Below, in pieces: positions 42,201 to 50,649 of a DNA stretch of 64,000 nt. Position 1 is the stretch's first letter. The number at the start of each line of letters is the position of its first letter. The position numbers and the translations under genes are program-made. The stretch comes from Azorinus chamasolen (Eukaryota; Mollusca; Bivalvia; Cardiida; Solecurtidae). The stretch lies in contig OY755251.1 in assembly GCA_963576725.1 (NCBI GenBank), forward strand, positions 33,421,784-33,485,783. The letters run 5' to 3'. Under the pieces are notes generated by a model, which had not been told where the DNA came from, made no database searches, and was given only the letters and a program-made list of their open reading frames with translations.

Positions 42201-45200
42201 TGTCGCGTTCAGCTCCCTGGTCCATATGTCAAAGGTCAAGGTCACAGGGTACAATTACTTGTTTATATGTGAATGGATTTCAAAGGAACCTGGCACAAAT
42301 GTTCACCACACAAAGACGATGTGTCAACTCCCTGGTCCATGGGTCAAAGGTCAAGGTCACAGGGTATAATTTTTGGGGGCATTTGTCACGTGACTGTGAC
42401 ATCTCTTGTTTTTTTTATTATAGTTGGATTCGAACCCACGCCAAGTCAGACAAACGTTTACTTAAATGCTTTGTTCCAACGGCTTAGCCCGCTCGGTTAC
42501 TGCGCCATCGATGGTAAACAGTACTGATTTATCAGTTTTATTAACTTAATCCACCGCTGGGGAAACGTGGTTTAATAAGAATCAAGTCGGAAAGCAAAGC
42601 TTAATGGATAAAACGTACACATTTCCACTCTACTCGCATGCTAATTAGATTAAGAAGCTCTTAAAGGGACGGGAAATGGCATAGACCCAAATAATATGTT
42701 CAACTCCATCGATTTATGAATAAGTCAATCTTAAAATAGAAACTGAGCCGACCGTTACTCGAATTTTATACGGAATGCAAAATTCATTGCACTTTGTTTT
42801 GGGATAAAATAATCATGTCTATTTGAATTAAAATATCGACAATCTGCATTCAACTGATACTATTTTTCAAATTCAAACACGTTTTCTATAAATACTTTAA
42901 TATTCAAACTCCTTATTGGTTAGTGATAGTTTGACTGTGTATTTTTTATATAACCAAAACTCGTCCCGTCCGGTAGACGGCGATATTCTTTTTACTATCC
43001 CAATTCAAAACTCCTTGAGATAAATTGTAAACCATCCCAGAATACACCGACATCCAATTCCAACACTATGGAGAGATCTGGGGTCTCTCCAATAAAGGTC
43101 AGACAAAAGTAATGAACTCGGTATTTATTAATTGACCTTAATTTATGAAGATAACTATAAATATTAAGTACTTAAATGCTGGCAGAACATTGTACGCGAA
43201 CGATATCTTTGTATCAAATGGTCGAACCTGTACACATAAACATGTATTCACTGCTATTTGTGACGTATACAATAGACGTGGGGTAATTGCATATACGGGT
43301 CAAATTACAGTATGTTGTTTTATATTCAATACTGGCAACTCGGCATCTCAACAGGATCCAAGCTCTTTGGAACTTGGTCACCAGTTTCTCAAACGTATCA
43401 ACGAATCTAAAGAAAGTAGAAATTGTAGCCAGTCAGACCTGGAACATGCATAGCCAGTCAGACCTGGAACATGCATAGCCAGTCTGACCTGGAACAGGCA
43501 TATAGCTGTTATCTTGCAAACAAGCCATCTCCAAATACTGCATCGAACCTGTGCCGCGTTGGCCAGCCCAGGGGTCCTTTTACCTATAGATAGTAAGACC
43601 AAAATTAAATTATCGTAAGTCCTAATTTTACGATAATCGCTACTATTCAGAGAACCGAAAGTATCGTACACTATAATCTGCGTCATTCAAGGTTAACTTT
43701 GTATGACAGAAATTATCGTAATTTCTGACATACGACGATCGCAACTGGAAGTTAGAACTGGAAGCTACAACTGAAAGTTACAACCGGAAGTTACAACTGG
43801 AAGTTACAATTGGAAGTTACAACTGGAAGTTACAACTGGAAGTTACAACTGGGGGTTACAACTGGGAGATACAACTGGAAGTTACAACTGGGAGATACAA
43901 CTGGAAGTTACAACTGGAATGTACAACTGGAAGTTACAACTGGGAGATACAACTGGAAGTTACAACTGGAAGGTACATTTGGAAGTTACAACTGGGAGTT
44001 ACAACTGGAAGTTACAACTGGGAGATACAACTGGAAGTTACAATTGGAAGTTACAACTGGGAGATAAAATTGGAAGTTACAATTGGAAGTTACAACTGTA
44101 CAATTGAAAGTTACAACTGGAAGTTACAACGTTAGAACTCACGATTCGTACGGTCTTTGGTAAAAATGTGGCCTCCGTGGCCAAGTGGTTATAGTCTTGG
44201 ACTGACAATCGCTTAGCCCCTCGCCGCTGTGGGTTCGAATCCCGGTCTGGGCATTCGGGTTTTTCATGTGAGGAAGCCTTCCAGCTGGCTTGCGGTAGGT
44301 CGGTGGTTCTACCCGGATGTTCTTCTGTGCACGAAGCAGTGTAATTTGTTCCGTGCGCAGAAGAGCCTCTGGGGGTCTTCCTCCACATGTAATTAGCTGG
44401 ACCTCGTGATATGACTGAAATACTGTTAAAGCGACGTAAAACTCGATAAAAACCAAACCAATCTTTGGTAAAACCGGCCCCAATGACATATAACCACGAC
44501 GCTATCCGGAAGATCAACACACGGCTCATTCGGTTACAATACATCTACTTACCCTGTATAGGGTAGATATAGGCAGGCAATGAGCCAACAACCGTGTAGG
44601 CTTCAGCGTCAATGTAGTCGTTTAGATAGACAAATCCAGTCCTTCTTGTCTGGCCGTGGTCAGCTGTAAGAATTATGTTCGTGGACTGCAGTAAATTAGC
44701 ATCTTTCAGTTTCTGAAAAAGGTAGCCAAGGGCGGTGTTTAGAGGACCTGTAATCTCCTTCCGCACTTCTACAGATTTCGGACCGAATTCGTGAGAGAGC
44801 TCATCGGGTTCTGGGAAATAAAGTAACCCCAGGTTGATCGGATCTTGTACATCGGTAAACCAAGAGACAATCCTGTCTACTCGTGCAGTGTATGACATAT
44901 TTACATACGGGAACCCCAAAGTCTCGAACATGTTTGGATATGTACCGTCATCTTCAACCATCCGATCTGGGCGGATACCTTTTACTCTCGCCATTCCTGT
45001 CGGAAGCAACACGGTTCCAGACTTTCGTTTAGCTCCGGCCTTGGAGTTTGTGACATATATCGGCTCCGCACCTGTGTCATACCACTTGGACTCGTAATTG
45101 TCCTTGGCGACACTAAGACTGAAGCTTGCCTTTAGTACTGGATCGTAAAATTGGTTGTTCACCAAACCATGGCTCTCTGGATAGAGACCTGTCAGCAGCG

Positions 45201-45462
45201 TGTAGTGGTTTGGGTATGTGGACGATGGGAACACGTTCATCATCTGTTTAAGTAATACCCCGTTATCCATTATGTGCTGGAAATGTTCCATGGATTCACG
45301 AGGTACATCTTTCAGAAACTCGTACATTAGACTATCCATTGATATTAGGATTAGTCTGGGAGGGTTATCTCCGCACTCTGTTTTAGAAATCAAACATAAG
45401 ATGATGACACCGATCAAACATTTCCGTATGGATGTGATATTCGGATTATGTCCTATATACAT
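29841..45462 (-). CDS. Ectonucleotide pyrophosphatase/phosphodiesterase (ENPP family)
   Basis: Three - strand exons (45462-44553, 40642-40403, 30202-29841) join with matching phases to 503 residues. ENPP enzymes hydrolyse phosphodiester or pyrophosphate bonds of nucleotides or lipids outside the cell using two zinc ions. Seen here: a likely signal peptide after the chosen Met (KCLIGVIILCLISKTECG), first Asp in LILISMDSL, nucleophile Thr in FPSSTYPNHY, Asp and His in PEPDELSHEFG, Asp-His in ILTADHGQ, and last His in GVHGYDP. All six metal ligands and the nucleophile are present. There are no somatomedin B or nuclease-like domains, so it belongs with the short ENPP4-7 type rather than ENPP1-3. 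Substrate cannot be told. The start at 45462 places the signal peptide at the N-terminus; the longer open frame to 45591 crosses a good acceptor (TTATTCAG) at 45500, so a 5' UTR exon is likely upstream. The tail is basic (SKTSHKKK) with no membrane anchor, so a further exon may be missed. Confidence 0.9.
30247..30510 (-). mobile_element. Family B element in ENPP intron 2
   Basis: TTAA both sides. Core GCAAACAGAGTAGACCCAG with an ACATGT-extended centre. It ends 45 nt upstream (in gene direction) of the last ENPP exon. Confidence 0.85.
30593..30797. mobile_element. Family C element, complete
   Basis: TTAACCATTTCGTTGCCAAT to GGCAGCGAAAGGGTTAA, with GCAGACGACAAAGTTAG before the right end; centre GCCGAGTGACTCGGC. 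Confidence 0.92.
30798..31700. other. Intron sequence with T-element scraps
   Basis: GGCGGGAAATGAGCTC and TTCCCGCTAAATTTTCCCGC at 31010-31080 may be a decayed palindrome. T arms at 31165-31230 and 31365-31435. No gene. Confidence 0.4.
31700..31890 (+). promoter_or_regulatory. Promoter-like GC-richer segment
   Basis: CGCCGCCATTTTG matches the YY1-type core often found at animal start sites, followed by a CACGTG E-box within 20 bp. The stretch lacks the palindromic repeats that fill its surroundings. Confidence 0.3.
31891..34672 (+). CDS. Candidate two-exon small gene inside ENPP intron 2
   Basis: Exon 1 31891-31905 (MSLKI, donor GTAAGT) joins exon 2 34451-34672 (acceptor TTATTTGCAG) in phase 0, giving 78 residues that begin MSLKIGTVISTRFQTTRDLT and end DFPILI. 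About 170 bp upstream are CGCCGCCATTTTG (31713) and CACGTG (31731), a promoter-like pair. An upstream short frame begins at 31847 and its TGA overlaps the start as ATGA. I recognise no family. It could equally be a non-coding transcript or chance. Confidence 0.25.
32092..32645. mobile_element. Family B element split by a ~440-bp insertion
   Basis: Left half to AACAAAGTAGAC (32146), right half from GGCAATCTGATCTGGG (~32583) to TTGCAAAGGCATA. The insert contains GACTCGGCACCAAAC, CAATTCGGCCCC and related repeats and has no ends I recognise. Confidence 0.6.
32810..33000 (-). mobile_element. Family B right half
   Basis: Arm GATCAGGGTCTGCTCAGTTT to GAGAAAGGGTTAA. Confidence 0.6.
33217..33476 (+). 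mobile_element. Family B element, complete
   Basis: TTAACCCTTTCCCTGTTCTA to GGAAACGGGTTAA. Exact centre GCTCCTATAGGAGC at 33388-33401. Same subtype as 10247. Confidence 0.9.
33477..34140. other. Intron sequence with a B half core
   Basis: ATCAGGGTCTGCTATGTTTG at 33533. The rest is unassigned. Confidence 0.4.
34160..34370. repeat. Inverted repeats around TTATTACNCAGGTGACTA
   Basis: One copy near 34175 faces two reversed copies (TAGTCACCTGCGTAATAACC) near 34300 and 34340, with GGGCCGC/GCGGCCC inside. A decayed fold-back element is likely. Confidence 0.6.
34829..34904 (+). pseudogene. tRNA-like sequence, 76 nt
   Basis: GTGACTT pairs with GAGTCAC at the ends. A B-box-like GGATTCAAGTCC and a TTTTT stop follow at the expected places. 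D and anticodon stems pair poorly, so it is a pseudogene or SINE head, not a working tRNA. Confidence 0.45.
34905..35268. other. Unassigned intron sequence
   Basis: No exon, repeat or palindrome recognised. Confidence 0.4.
35269..35717 (+). mobile_element. Family B element with family H inserted at its palindrome centre
   Basis: B arms GCAAATAGAACATGCCCTG (35411) and GATGTGGGTCTACCCTATTT lie on either side of the H element. Right end GGAGTAAGGGGTTAA. Confidence 0.8.
35448..35643. mobile_element. Family H element, complete
   Basis: Ends AGAGGTACAGATAAGGG and CATCTTATTTGGAGCTCT are inverted copies. TA on both sides is a possible target duplication. Confidence 0.75.
35765..35789. repeat. (AT)n microsatellite
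   Basis: About 12 AT units. Confidence 0.9.
35795..36455. mobile_element. Three overlapping family B remnants
   Basis: Reverse copy 35795-35998 (GGGTCTGCTCTTTTTGC), left part 36049-36205 (CATGAATATTAATATT), and a copy 36205-36455 with AGCAGACCCTGATCAGAC and ACTATAGGAGCCGTC. Confidence 0.6.
36607..36705 (-). mobile_element. Family A fragment
   Basis: Core GAGCATTTGCTCCAAAGGAG; outer parts missing. Confidence 0.75.
36718..37450. mobile_element. Tandem-unit element 1, four ~156-bp units, truncated
   Basis: Head ATCCCCACAAACAAAGTTTT-GGGGGG, a CCGTCTGTCCG run, then units starting near 36812, 36968, 37124 and 37284 (GGATCATAACTTTCAAAGT). Its 3' end is replaced by the next element at ~37460. Resembles mollusc pearl/Helitron-like elements. 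Confidence 0.7.
37460..39200. mobile_element. Tandem-unit element 2, eight ~157-170-bp units
   Basis: Hairpin head CGCCCACCTAATAAAGGTGG, (CCGT)n/(TCGT)n at 37509-37553, then units at 37563, 37719, 37892, 38050, 38208, 38365, 38523 and 38689 (GTTTGTCCGCTGTTTTCTGG), a diverged ninth near 39030, and 3' end ACAGATAAGCGTTGGCACCC shared with G elements. Confidence 0.8.
39658..39855. mobile_element. Family T element, complete
   Basis: TACAGTAGAATCTCTCTAGA to GGTTTAGAGAGGTTCTACTG; centre weak. Confidence 0.75.
39926..40154 (+). mobile_element. Family A element, complete
   Basis: TTAACCCATTCCCTCATAGG to GGAGGAAAGGGTTAA; centre GCTCCTACAAGAGC. Confidence 0.92.
40155..40360. mobile_element. Family T element
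   Basis: CAGTAAACACTCGATAGTTC to AACTATCGGGGGTTTACTG; arms GCATTAAGCTGGCACC. It ends 43 nt from the ENPP middle exon. Confidence 0.75.
40403..40642 (-). CDS. ENPP middle exon
   Basis: Acceptor CCTTTTAG, donor GTAATG, 240 nt. Encodes SQDKVYSLYSLGKGEEVFRN and then IHYTNNERIAPIIAYGREG, the family's R-I-x-P-I-I block before the last metal ligand. GTAATG is chosen over the nearby GTATCA because it alone gives the phase needed by the last exon. Confidence 0.85.
41080..42412. mobile_element. Tandem-unit element 3, seven full and one shortened ~152-bp units
   Basis: Head ATGCCCCCAAAGGCGGGCAT, CCGT/CTGT run 41117-41205, units from 41211 at a regular 152-bp step (GTCCGGTCTGTAACTTCTTC), end TTTTTGGGGGCATTTGTCAC then CATCTCTTGTTT. 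GCCCCCAAA at the head and TTTGGGGGC at the end are inverted. Most units carry GGGTCAAAGGTCAAGGTCA or a close variant. Confidence 0.85.
42424..42511 (-). mobile_element. tRNA-derived sequence (SINE head or pseudogene)
   Basis: On the - strand, A-box-like GGCGCAGTAACCGAGCGGGC and B-box GGGTTCGAATCC, with an extended middle as in Leu/Ser tRNAs. An A-rich stretch follows. Confidence 0.5.
42512..43420. other. Unassigned ENPP intron 1 sequence
   Basis: No exon or repeat recognised except a C-like half core (CATCTCAACAGGATCCAAGC) near 43345. Confidence 0.4.
43426..43503. repeat. Three tandem 25-bp copies
   Basis: TAGCCAGTCAGACCTGGAAC-ATGCA repeated with few changes. Confidence 0.9.
43744..44130. 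repeat. 13-bp minisatellite, ~29 copies
   Basis: GAAGTTACAACTG and GGAGATACAACTG variants. Because 13 is not a multiple of 3, it reads as a 13-residue repeat in all frames (YNWKLQLGDTTGS). Confidence 0.95.
44168..44460 (+). mobile_element. tRNA-derived SINE, full length
   Basis: A-box TGGCCAAGTGG at 44178, B-box GGTTCGAATCC at 44232, conserved-looking body (TCTTCCTCCACATGTAATTA, ACCTCGTGATATGACTGAAA) and tail AAAGCGACGTAAAACTCG-ATAAAAACC. Typical of mollusc tRNA SINEs (from memory). Opposite in strand to ENPP and 93 nt from its exon. Confidence 0.85.
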
Positions 45463-45499
45463 CGTGCTGTCTTTTGGTGGCGGTAACAGATTCCTTCTC
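44553..45499 (-). CDS. ENPP exon 1 of those seen: signal peptide and most of catalytic domain
   Basis: Acceptor TTATTCAG at 45500, donor GTAAGT at 44552. Translation probably starts at Met 45462, leaving 37 nt of 5' UTR in the exon. Holds the first Asp, the Thr nucleophile, PEPDELSHEFG and TADHG. Confidence 0.88.
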
Positions 45500-45634
45500 C
45501 TGAATAAGAAAACAAAAAATCGATAACTTAATTGTTTCAATATTGCATAATTATCTCCCATCATATGTTCAGAGGAAACATGTATTCGCATGCACCAATG
45601 AAAGGAGTATTAATTAAATACGGGACGGCTTATA

Positions 45635-45852
45635 TTAACCCTTTACCTGATAAATATTCATGCCAGAAATATTGATATCATGAATATGTATTAGCTCCAG
45701 CTGAATATAAATAATCTCCTATATTGGAGGAAATAAAGGGATATCTATCTATATATAGCTACATAATGCTAAAAGCAAACAAAGGACACCCTGATCAGGA
45801 TCTACTCTGTTTGTAAATGTGTCCAAAGTCATCTATATCTGGTAAAGGGTAA
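45635..45852 (+). mobile_element. Family B element
   Basis: TTAACCCTTTACCTGATAAA to GGTAAAGGGTAA; core lacks most of one arm. Confidence 0.75.
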
Positions 45853-45884
45853 CTGTAGATGTGTTGTTTCTGTTTCATCTACTT

Positions 45885-46087
45885 TATAATCTCGATTATT
45901 CGAACACTAAAACACGTATTATTATCTATCTTTAAGACAGGTGGCAGCTTAATGCATGGCGAAAATGATGCAGAAAGCTCATCTAGGAGCTTTCTGCATT
46001 ACTTTCACCATGCATTAAGCAGCCACCTGCCTAAAGGAGTCTAAATTCTTCTGTAAAGGAACTTCGAATAATCGAGATTTTACTGTA
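45885..46087. mobile_element. Family T element, well preserved
   Basis: AATCTCGATTATTCGAACAC to CGAATAATCGAGATTTTACT-GTA; core GCAGAAAGCTCATCTAGGAG. Confidence 0.85.
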
Positions 46088-46253
46088 TGTGAAACTTTAC
46101 CACTGCTGCATAGTTCGATATTAACCCATCCATTCCCATATTATGTAACAAAACCCCTGCATATCTTACTTTAAACCCATCCATTGGATCATGCTGAGGG
46201 AGCACGGTAAAGAAACTATTTGCAGGTATACGCTATTGGCATCGATGGGGTCA

Positions 46254-46306
46254 GCAAACACTACAGACCCTGAGCAGAGGGCTCCATCAGGGTCTACACT
46301 GTTTGC
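46254..46306. mobile_element. Family B core, shortened
   Basis: GCAAACACTACAGACCCTG to GGGTCTACACTGTTTGC with central deletion. Confidence 0.65.
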
Positions 46307-46317
46307 ATATGTCTTTT

Positions 46318-46602
46318 TTAACCATTTCCCCATAAATACGTCTTTTTACGCCTCTGTAAAAGTCACCTGTCGAAACCATTGTGATAAATAGAGCATTTGC
46401 TCCTATAGGAGCAAATGCTCTATTTATCACAATGGTTTCAAACTACAAAATTCTATTTTGTTTTCTTTTTCTCTAGTTAATGCTCGTTTTCGATAGATTT
46501 ATTTAAAGTGGTTGGATCCAAAAATAGCCAATGAGGTAATGAGTCTAAAAATAGCCTATGAGGTAATGAGTCTAAAAATAGCCTATGAGGTAGATGGGTT
46601 AA
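46318..46602 (-). mobile_element. Family A element with triplicated end
   Basis: TTAACCATTTCCCCATAAAT; exact centre at 46399-46412; the terminal TCTAAAAATAGCC-TATGAGGTAATGAG is repeated three times before GGTTAA. Confidence 0.92.
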
Positions 46603-46746
46603 GGTATATTGGGCACGTTGGGGTTAACTGATACATTTTAACCTTTCACACGGCGAATACGTTTCTGACCCTTAATGTTTAGTATATGAGCACGTGTTTT
46701 GGCACTAACAGAAACTGCAGAATCAGGTCTACGTTTACAAGTCCAT

Positions 46747-46805
46747 TTGCAAACAGAGTAGACCCAGATAAATACCATGGCTGCTGATGGACATGCTCTG
46801 TTTGC
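46747..46805. mobile_element. Family B core, shortened
   Basis: GCAAACAGAGTAGACCCAG then CATGCTCTGTTTGC. Confidence 0.6.
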
Positions 46806-46898
46806 TTAAGGAATTATATAGATCTGAGTCCACATTTTTGTTGTGACCAAAACGTGCTCATACGTAATATTATACCAATATACAGACCCTAAATATAA

Positions 46899-47098
46899 TA
46901 CAGTAAAAACCCTCTGAATCGGAATTCTAGTAGAGAATAATTTAGATACTTTTAGACAGGTGACTGCTTGATGCAGGGTGAAAGTCATACAGAAAGCCCT
47001 TAGAGGAGCTTTCTGCATGACTTTCACCCGGCATTAAGCTGCCACATGTCCGATATTTATACTAAATTGAAAGTCCGGTTTAGAGGGGTTTAACTGTA
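46899..47098. mobile_element. Family T element, complete
   Basis: TACAGTAAAAACCCTCTGAA to GGTTTAGAGGGGTTTAACTG-TA; core GCAGAAAGC-type arms. Confidence 0.85.
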
Positions 47099-47275
47099 TA
47101 TTGTATTTTCTGAACAAAACAAAATAGATTCAAAAACAGATTTTTTTCAGCAAATAGATAATCAGGACATCATTAATTCTTGCATCGATATAATAATCGA
47201 AATAAACTAACCCAATCAAGACAAGCTCGTGTGTCCTGATTACCCGAAGTGTTCGGAAAGACAAACACCGGTAAA

Positions 47276-47358
47276 TTGTACAAACACACGTGACATGTGT
47301 CCTAATTACCCTGATTGTACAAACACACGTGACATGTGTCCTAATTACCCTGATTGTA
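47276..47358. repeat. Tandem duplication of a 39-bp unit
   Basis: TGTACAAACACACGTGACAT then GTGTCCTAATTACCCTGAT, twice. Confidence 0.9.
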
Positions 47359-47564
47359 CTTTTATTTACCACTTTTGCAGTCGATATAATACCACGCAGT
47401 ATTTCCCAGTTTCAAATGATACCTATGTGATTCTCTAACATTACTGTCTGTATATTTCAGGGACTGCTCGTTTTTTCTTATAGGATTAGTAGTATCCATT
47501 CTACTGTTTCTGTATACCTTCATGACCATACATCTACTAGTTATCCCTTTTCATGTCAGAAATA

Positions 47565-47768
47565 CAGTTAAAACTTGATTATTCGAACACTCAATTGCGT
47601 ACCATTATTGATCTTTAACATAGATGGCAGTTTTATGCAGGGTGAAAGTCATGCAGAAAGCTCCTTTAAGCTTTCTGCGTGACTTTCACTCTGCATTAAG
47701 CAGCCACCTGCCTGCAAAGACATAAATTCTTCATTACTAAAATTTCGTAGTATCAAGTTTTCCCTGTA
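47565..47768. mobile_element. Family T element, complete
   Basis: TACAGTTAAAACTTGATTAT to AGTATCAAGTTTTCCCTGTA; arms GCAGAAAGCTCC-AAGCTTTCTGC. Confidence 0.8.
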
Positions 47769-47919
47769 GTGACAAACACACAATTAGCAGAAATAGAATT
47801 GATGTTATTATTTCTTAAGTAAATATTAAACAGGAAAAATGGGTTAACCTACCGGGGAACTTAGAAACTCGACGATGTTTCTTGTTATTTGTTTGTTAAT
47901 TCAAATTAACCGTCTGTAC

Positions 47920-48090
47920 TCTGAGCAATTGTCGTCTGCAAATATTGCCGTCTGCTCAGTTCTGAAAGTATTTTGTCTTCTATTTTCCTCTCAAGAACGG
48001 TGTCACTGTGACAAAGCGGTTTGGATCCTGATGGGAAACCGAGTTTCTCGACGTCCCATCTGGATCCAAACTGTTTGAAAAGTTTACCAT
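47920..48090. mobile_element. Family C-like fragment
   Basis: TTGTCGTCTGCAAATATTGC, then core GGTTTGGATCCTGATGGGA and TCCCATCTGGATCCAAACTG. Confidence 0.65.
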
Positions 48091-48299
48091 GCGCACAGTC
48101 CCCAGAAGGGTGCTTAATGTTACCAGATAATTGCTAAACAGGTAGACGTTTCGTTTTGTATAGCTCTTTGTGAGTTAGCGACGATTTTCATCAGGATCCA
48201 ACTCGCTTGAGACTCTGGTAGTTTGAAATGCACCTTTTTATGGCAAACGATCAATTTGACAACCAGTCAATTTGACCTTACGCCAGGACATTTGATTGA

Positions 48300-48400
48300 C
48301 AGCTAATCCACCAATCAGTAAGCGATAACTGATAAGCCCACGCTGACCTGTTGCTGTCCGCCATTTTGTCCGACAAACTATACATGTCAGACACAGGCCG
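48300..48400. promoter_or_regulatory. Possible promoter with CCAAT box and CCGCCATTTTG
   Basis: CCAATCA at 48311 lies ~45 bp before CCGCCATTTT at 48358. No exon can be attached on either strand. It could serve an unseen 5' exon of the - strand ENPP gene 2.8 kb away, which is only a guess. Confidence 0.2.
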
Positions 48401-49740
48401 TCAGAGTCAGACACAGAGGAGAAATATATTGCTTTCTTAACAAAACGTTGCTGTTACGGCACATGTAATACTGATTCACGTTATAAGGAACGATTTTCGG
48501 TGATATTAAGTTTTATCCCTTTCCGAAACCAAAATCAAACTAAAAACCAAAAAATGTCACATTTGGAAACGCGCTCGTGTCAAATATGTACAAATATCCC
48601 AGTCTGAACTTGATAAAACGTTTTTTCACGTGCCTGATGCAACTGCTTTTTTTTTGGTCAGTTTTGTTAAATTTTTGCTTCATCAGCTAGAATCCATAAA
48701 CATTTTACAGGAAGTTGGGCATTCAAAACCACAAGGTGTAAATATTTCCTTTAAATAGCCACTAACTTAATGATGGATAGGCTTTCCCAGGCTTATTCCA
48801 GATCGAGGTCTCTATTTGCTCTATAAAAAAAATATTTGCATCCGAATGATATTATTTGACCAATGATAGTTTAAAGCTCAATAAATCACGCGACATCACA
48901 CGCGACCTTTCACTTATTGAAACAAAATACCCCCATGTTTGTTGTGTTAACCCAGCGTGGAATTTCTCACATTTTTAATTGGATTAATAGAACTTTGTAC
49001 CTGGTCTAAATGGCATGAATGTCTCCCTTTACCACGAAGTAAATCTGTATTTACTGCGTGTCCTTACGCAATCCATTATCTGTCATTTGGTCTACAGCTT
49101 GTCTTCTATGAAAACTATTTGTTTGAAAACTACGAATTTCGTCGATTTAATATGCCCGACACATGCCCGACACAACAATTTTCCACAATAAATAAAACAA
49201 GATCTGGGGTGATATATATGTTTTTGCTATTTGATTATAAACAAATGACCGATTTAACAACAAAAAAGCAGTAACATAACTTAGATCTAAGCAATTATTT
49301 AAAAAATAGCCACTATTTAGAACAATTTTAATGAATCTGATCGGAAGTTCTTTGGGGTTTCGGAGATTTGATCGAATCACAGCTTTCGTGATCTGCAGCC
49401 AATATCCAACAAAGAAACACTATATAATTTATGCTCCAATCAGGATAATATATGTTATGGTATTTTGACAATATTTTGACATGTTTGAGATTATTTTGAC
49501 CAATATATTTCTGTGAGGTTACAGAGTGGGTAGGAGATGCATGGCGGGTAGTGGGGTCTAAGCACGACAAATACCTGAGTGACCAAACTGTAGATCCTGA
49601 TCAAAGCATGACAGTGTAGACCTTGATAAAAACCTGACAAAAGTATACACGGCCTAAAACACGATCAACAAAATATCTATTTGTTACACGAGGGCTCGTA
49701 CATTTTGTTTACAGTTCTGATTAGTATAGGAGTGGAAGAG
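48401..49740. other. Unassigned sequence
   Basis: AT-rich, few palindromes, no exon recognised on either strand. Confidence 0.4.
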
Positions 49741-49766
49741 CGTGACCCTGACTTTCAAATTCACAA

Positions 49767-49965
49767 CTGTTCCTAACTGGTTTAGTGCCAGTGGCGAATC
49801 TCTGATTACACATGCAAACCGTTTGGTCCCAGATAAGACGCCGAGTAACTCGGCTCCTCATCAGAATCCAAAATTGTTTGACTTGATGAATATGATTTTG
49901 AAACCAACAGGAAGAAGATTAAAAATATTGATGCAGACGACTTATTTCTTTTTTATATAGACGAT
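49767..49965. mobile_element. Family C, decayed
   Basis: Core CGTTTGGTCCCAGATAAGAC with TCATCAGAATCC, then GATTTTGAAACCAACAGG and GCAGACGACTTA. Confidence 0.6.
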
Positions 49966-50260
49966 TAGATTTAACAGTGCAACAGATGAGCCTTATCCTG
50001 CCAACATACACCATGGATAGAAAATAGTTTGAATCACATACAACTTGACACTGTCTCAGAAATATTTTGTCAGATAGCCGGTAAAAGATTAGCAAAATTT
50101 TAATGGAATCATATACAGTTTAAAATGCAACAGACGAGAAAGTCGTAGCAGGTTAATGCTTAACAGAGGTGTGCATTTCAGTTGTTGCTGTGCTTCCTCG
50201 TTCACTGATATTGTTGCTCATGTATTATTTTTTTCTGTACTATAGTGCACCCTCTTTACA
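49966..50260. other. Unassigned sequence
   Basis: No feature recognised. Confidence 0.4.
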
Positions 50261-50263
50261 ACA

Positions 50264-50455
50264 GTGATTGCCACTGTTGTCCGGTAACAACAGAGCTCCA
50301 GATAAGAGTGTGTAAACACATTTTTTTCTGCCGTGTGTTTAAAATGCTCCATCAATCCCTATGTAGTGTCCACTCATTACAATATTTGCTTTACTATGCT
50401 TCTACTGAGTGGTTACAACATAGGATTTGATGAAAGCATACCAGTTTTAGTACTA
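50264..50455. mobile_element. Family H element, diverged
   Basis: GCTCCAGATAAGAGTGTG start, ATCCCTATGTAGTGTCCACT and AGTGGTTACAACATAGG arms. Confidence 0.6.
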
Positions 50456-50649
50456 CTTAAATTTTATCACAGAAAAATGTTTTTACCACTCAAATGAACA
50501 CTTTCTATCTTTCCATATGCCCTCAGATTCACTGTTCCTCATGGTCTACTCGGGTAAGCGTTTTAGAGCCATTGTCACTCTTCTTACTCCTTCTCCCCCC
50601 ATTGAACAACTTACTACCTCATAATGTTTTAGAGCCTGCAAACTTTCAC

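Noticed and set aside
40975..42527. Long repetitive frame of 234 residues and its neighbours
   Set aside because: The repeat comes from the 152-bp units of a non-coding tandem-unit element; frames break at unit-length changes.
43810..44107. YNWKLQL-type repeat frames
   Set aside because: A 13-bp minisatellite read in triplets; no start context or splice sites.
44077..44544. Two - strand frames of 116-155 residues
   Set aside because: They lie over the SINE and minisatellite.
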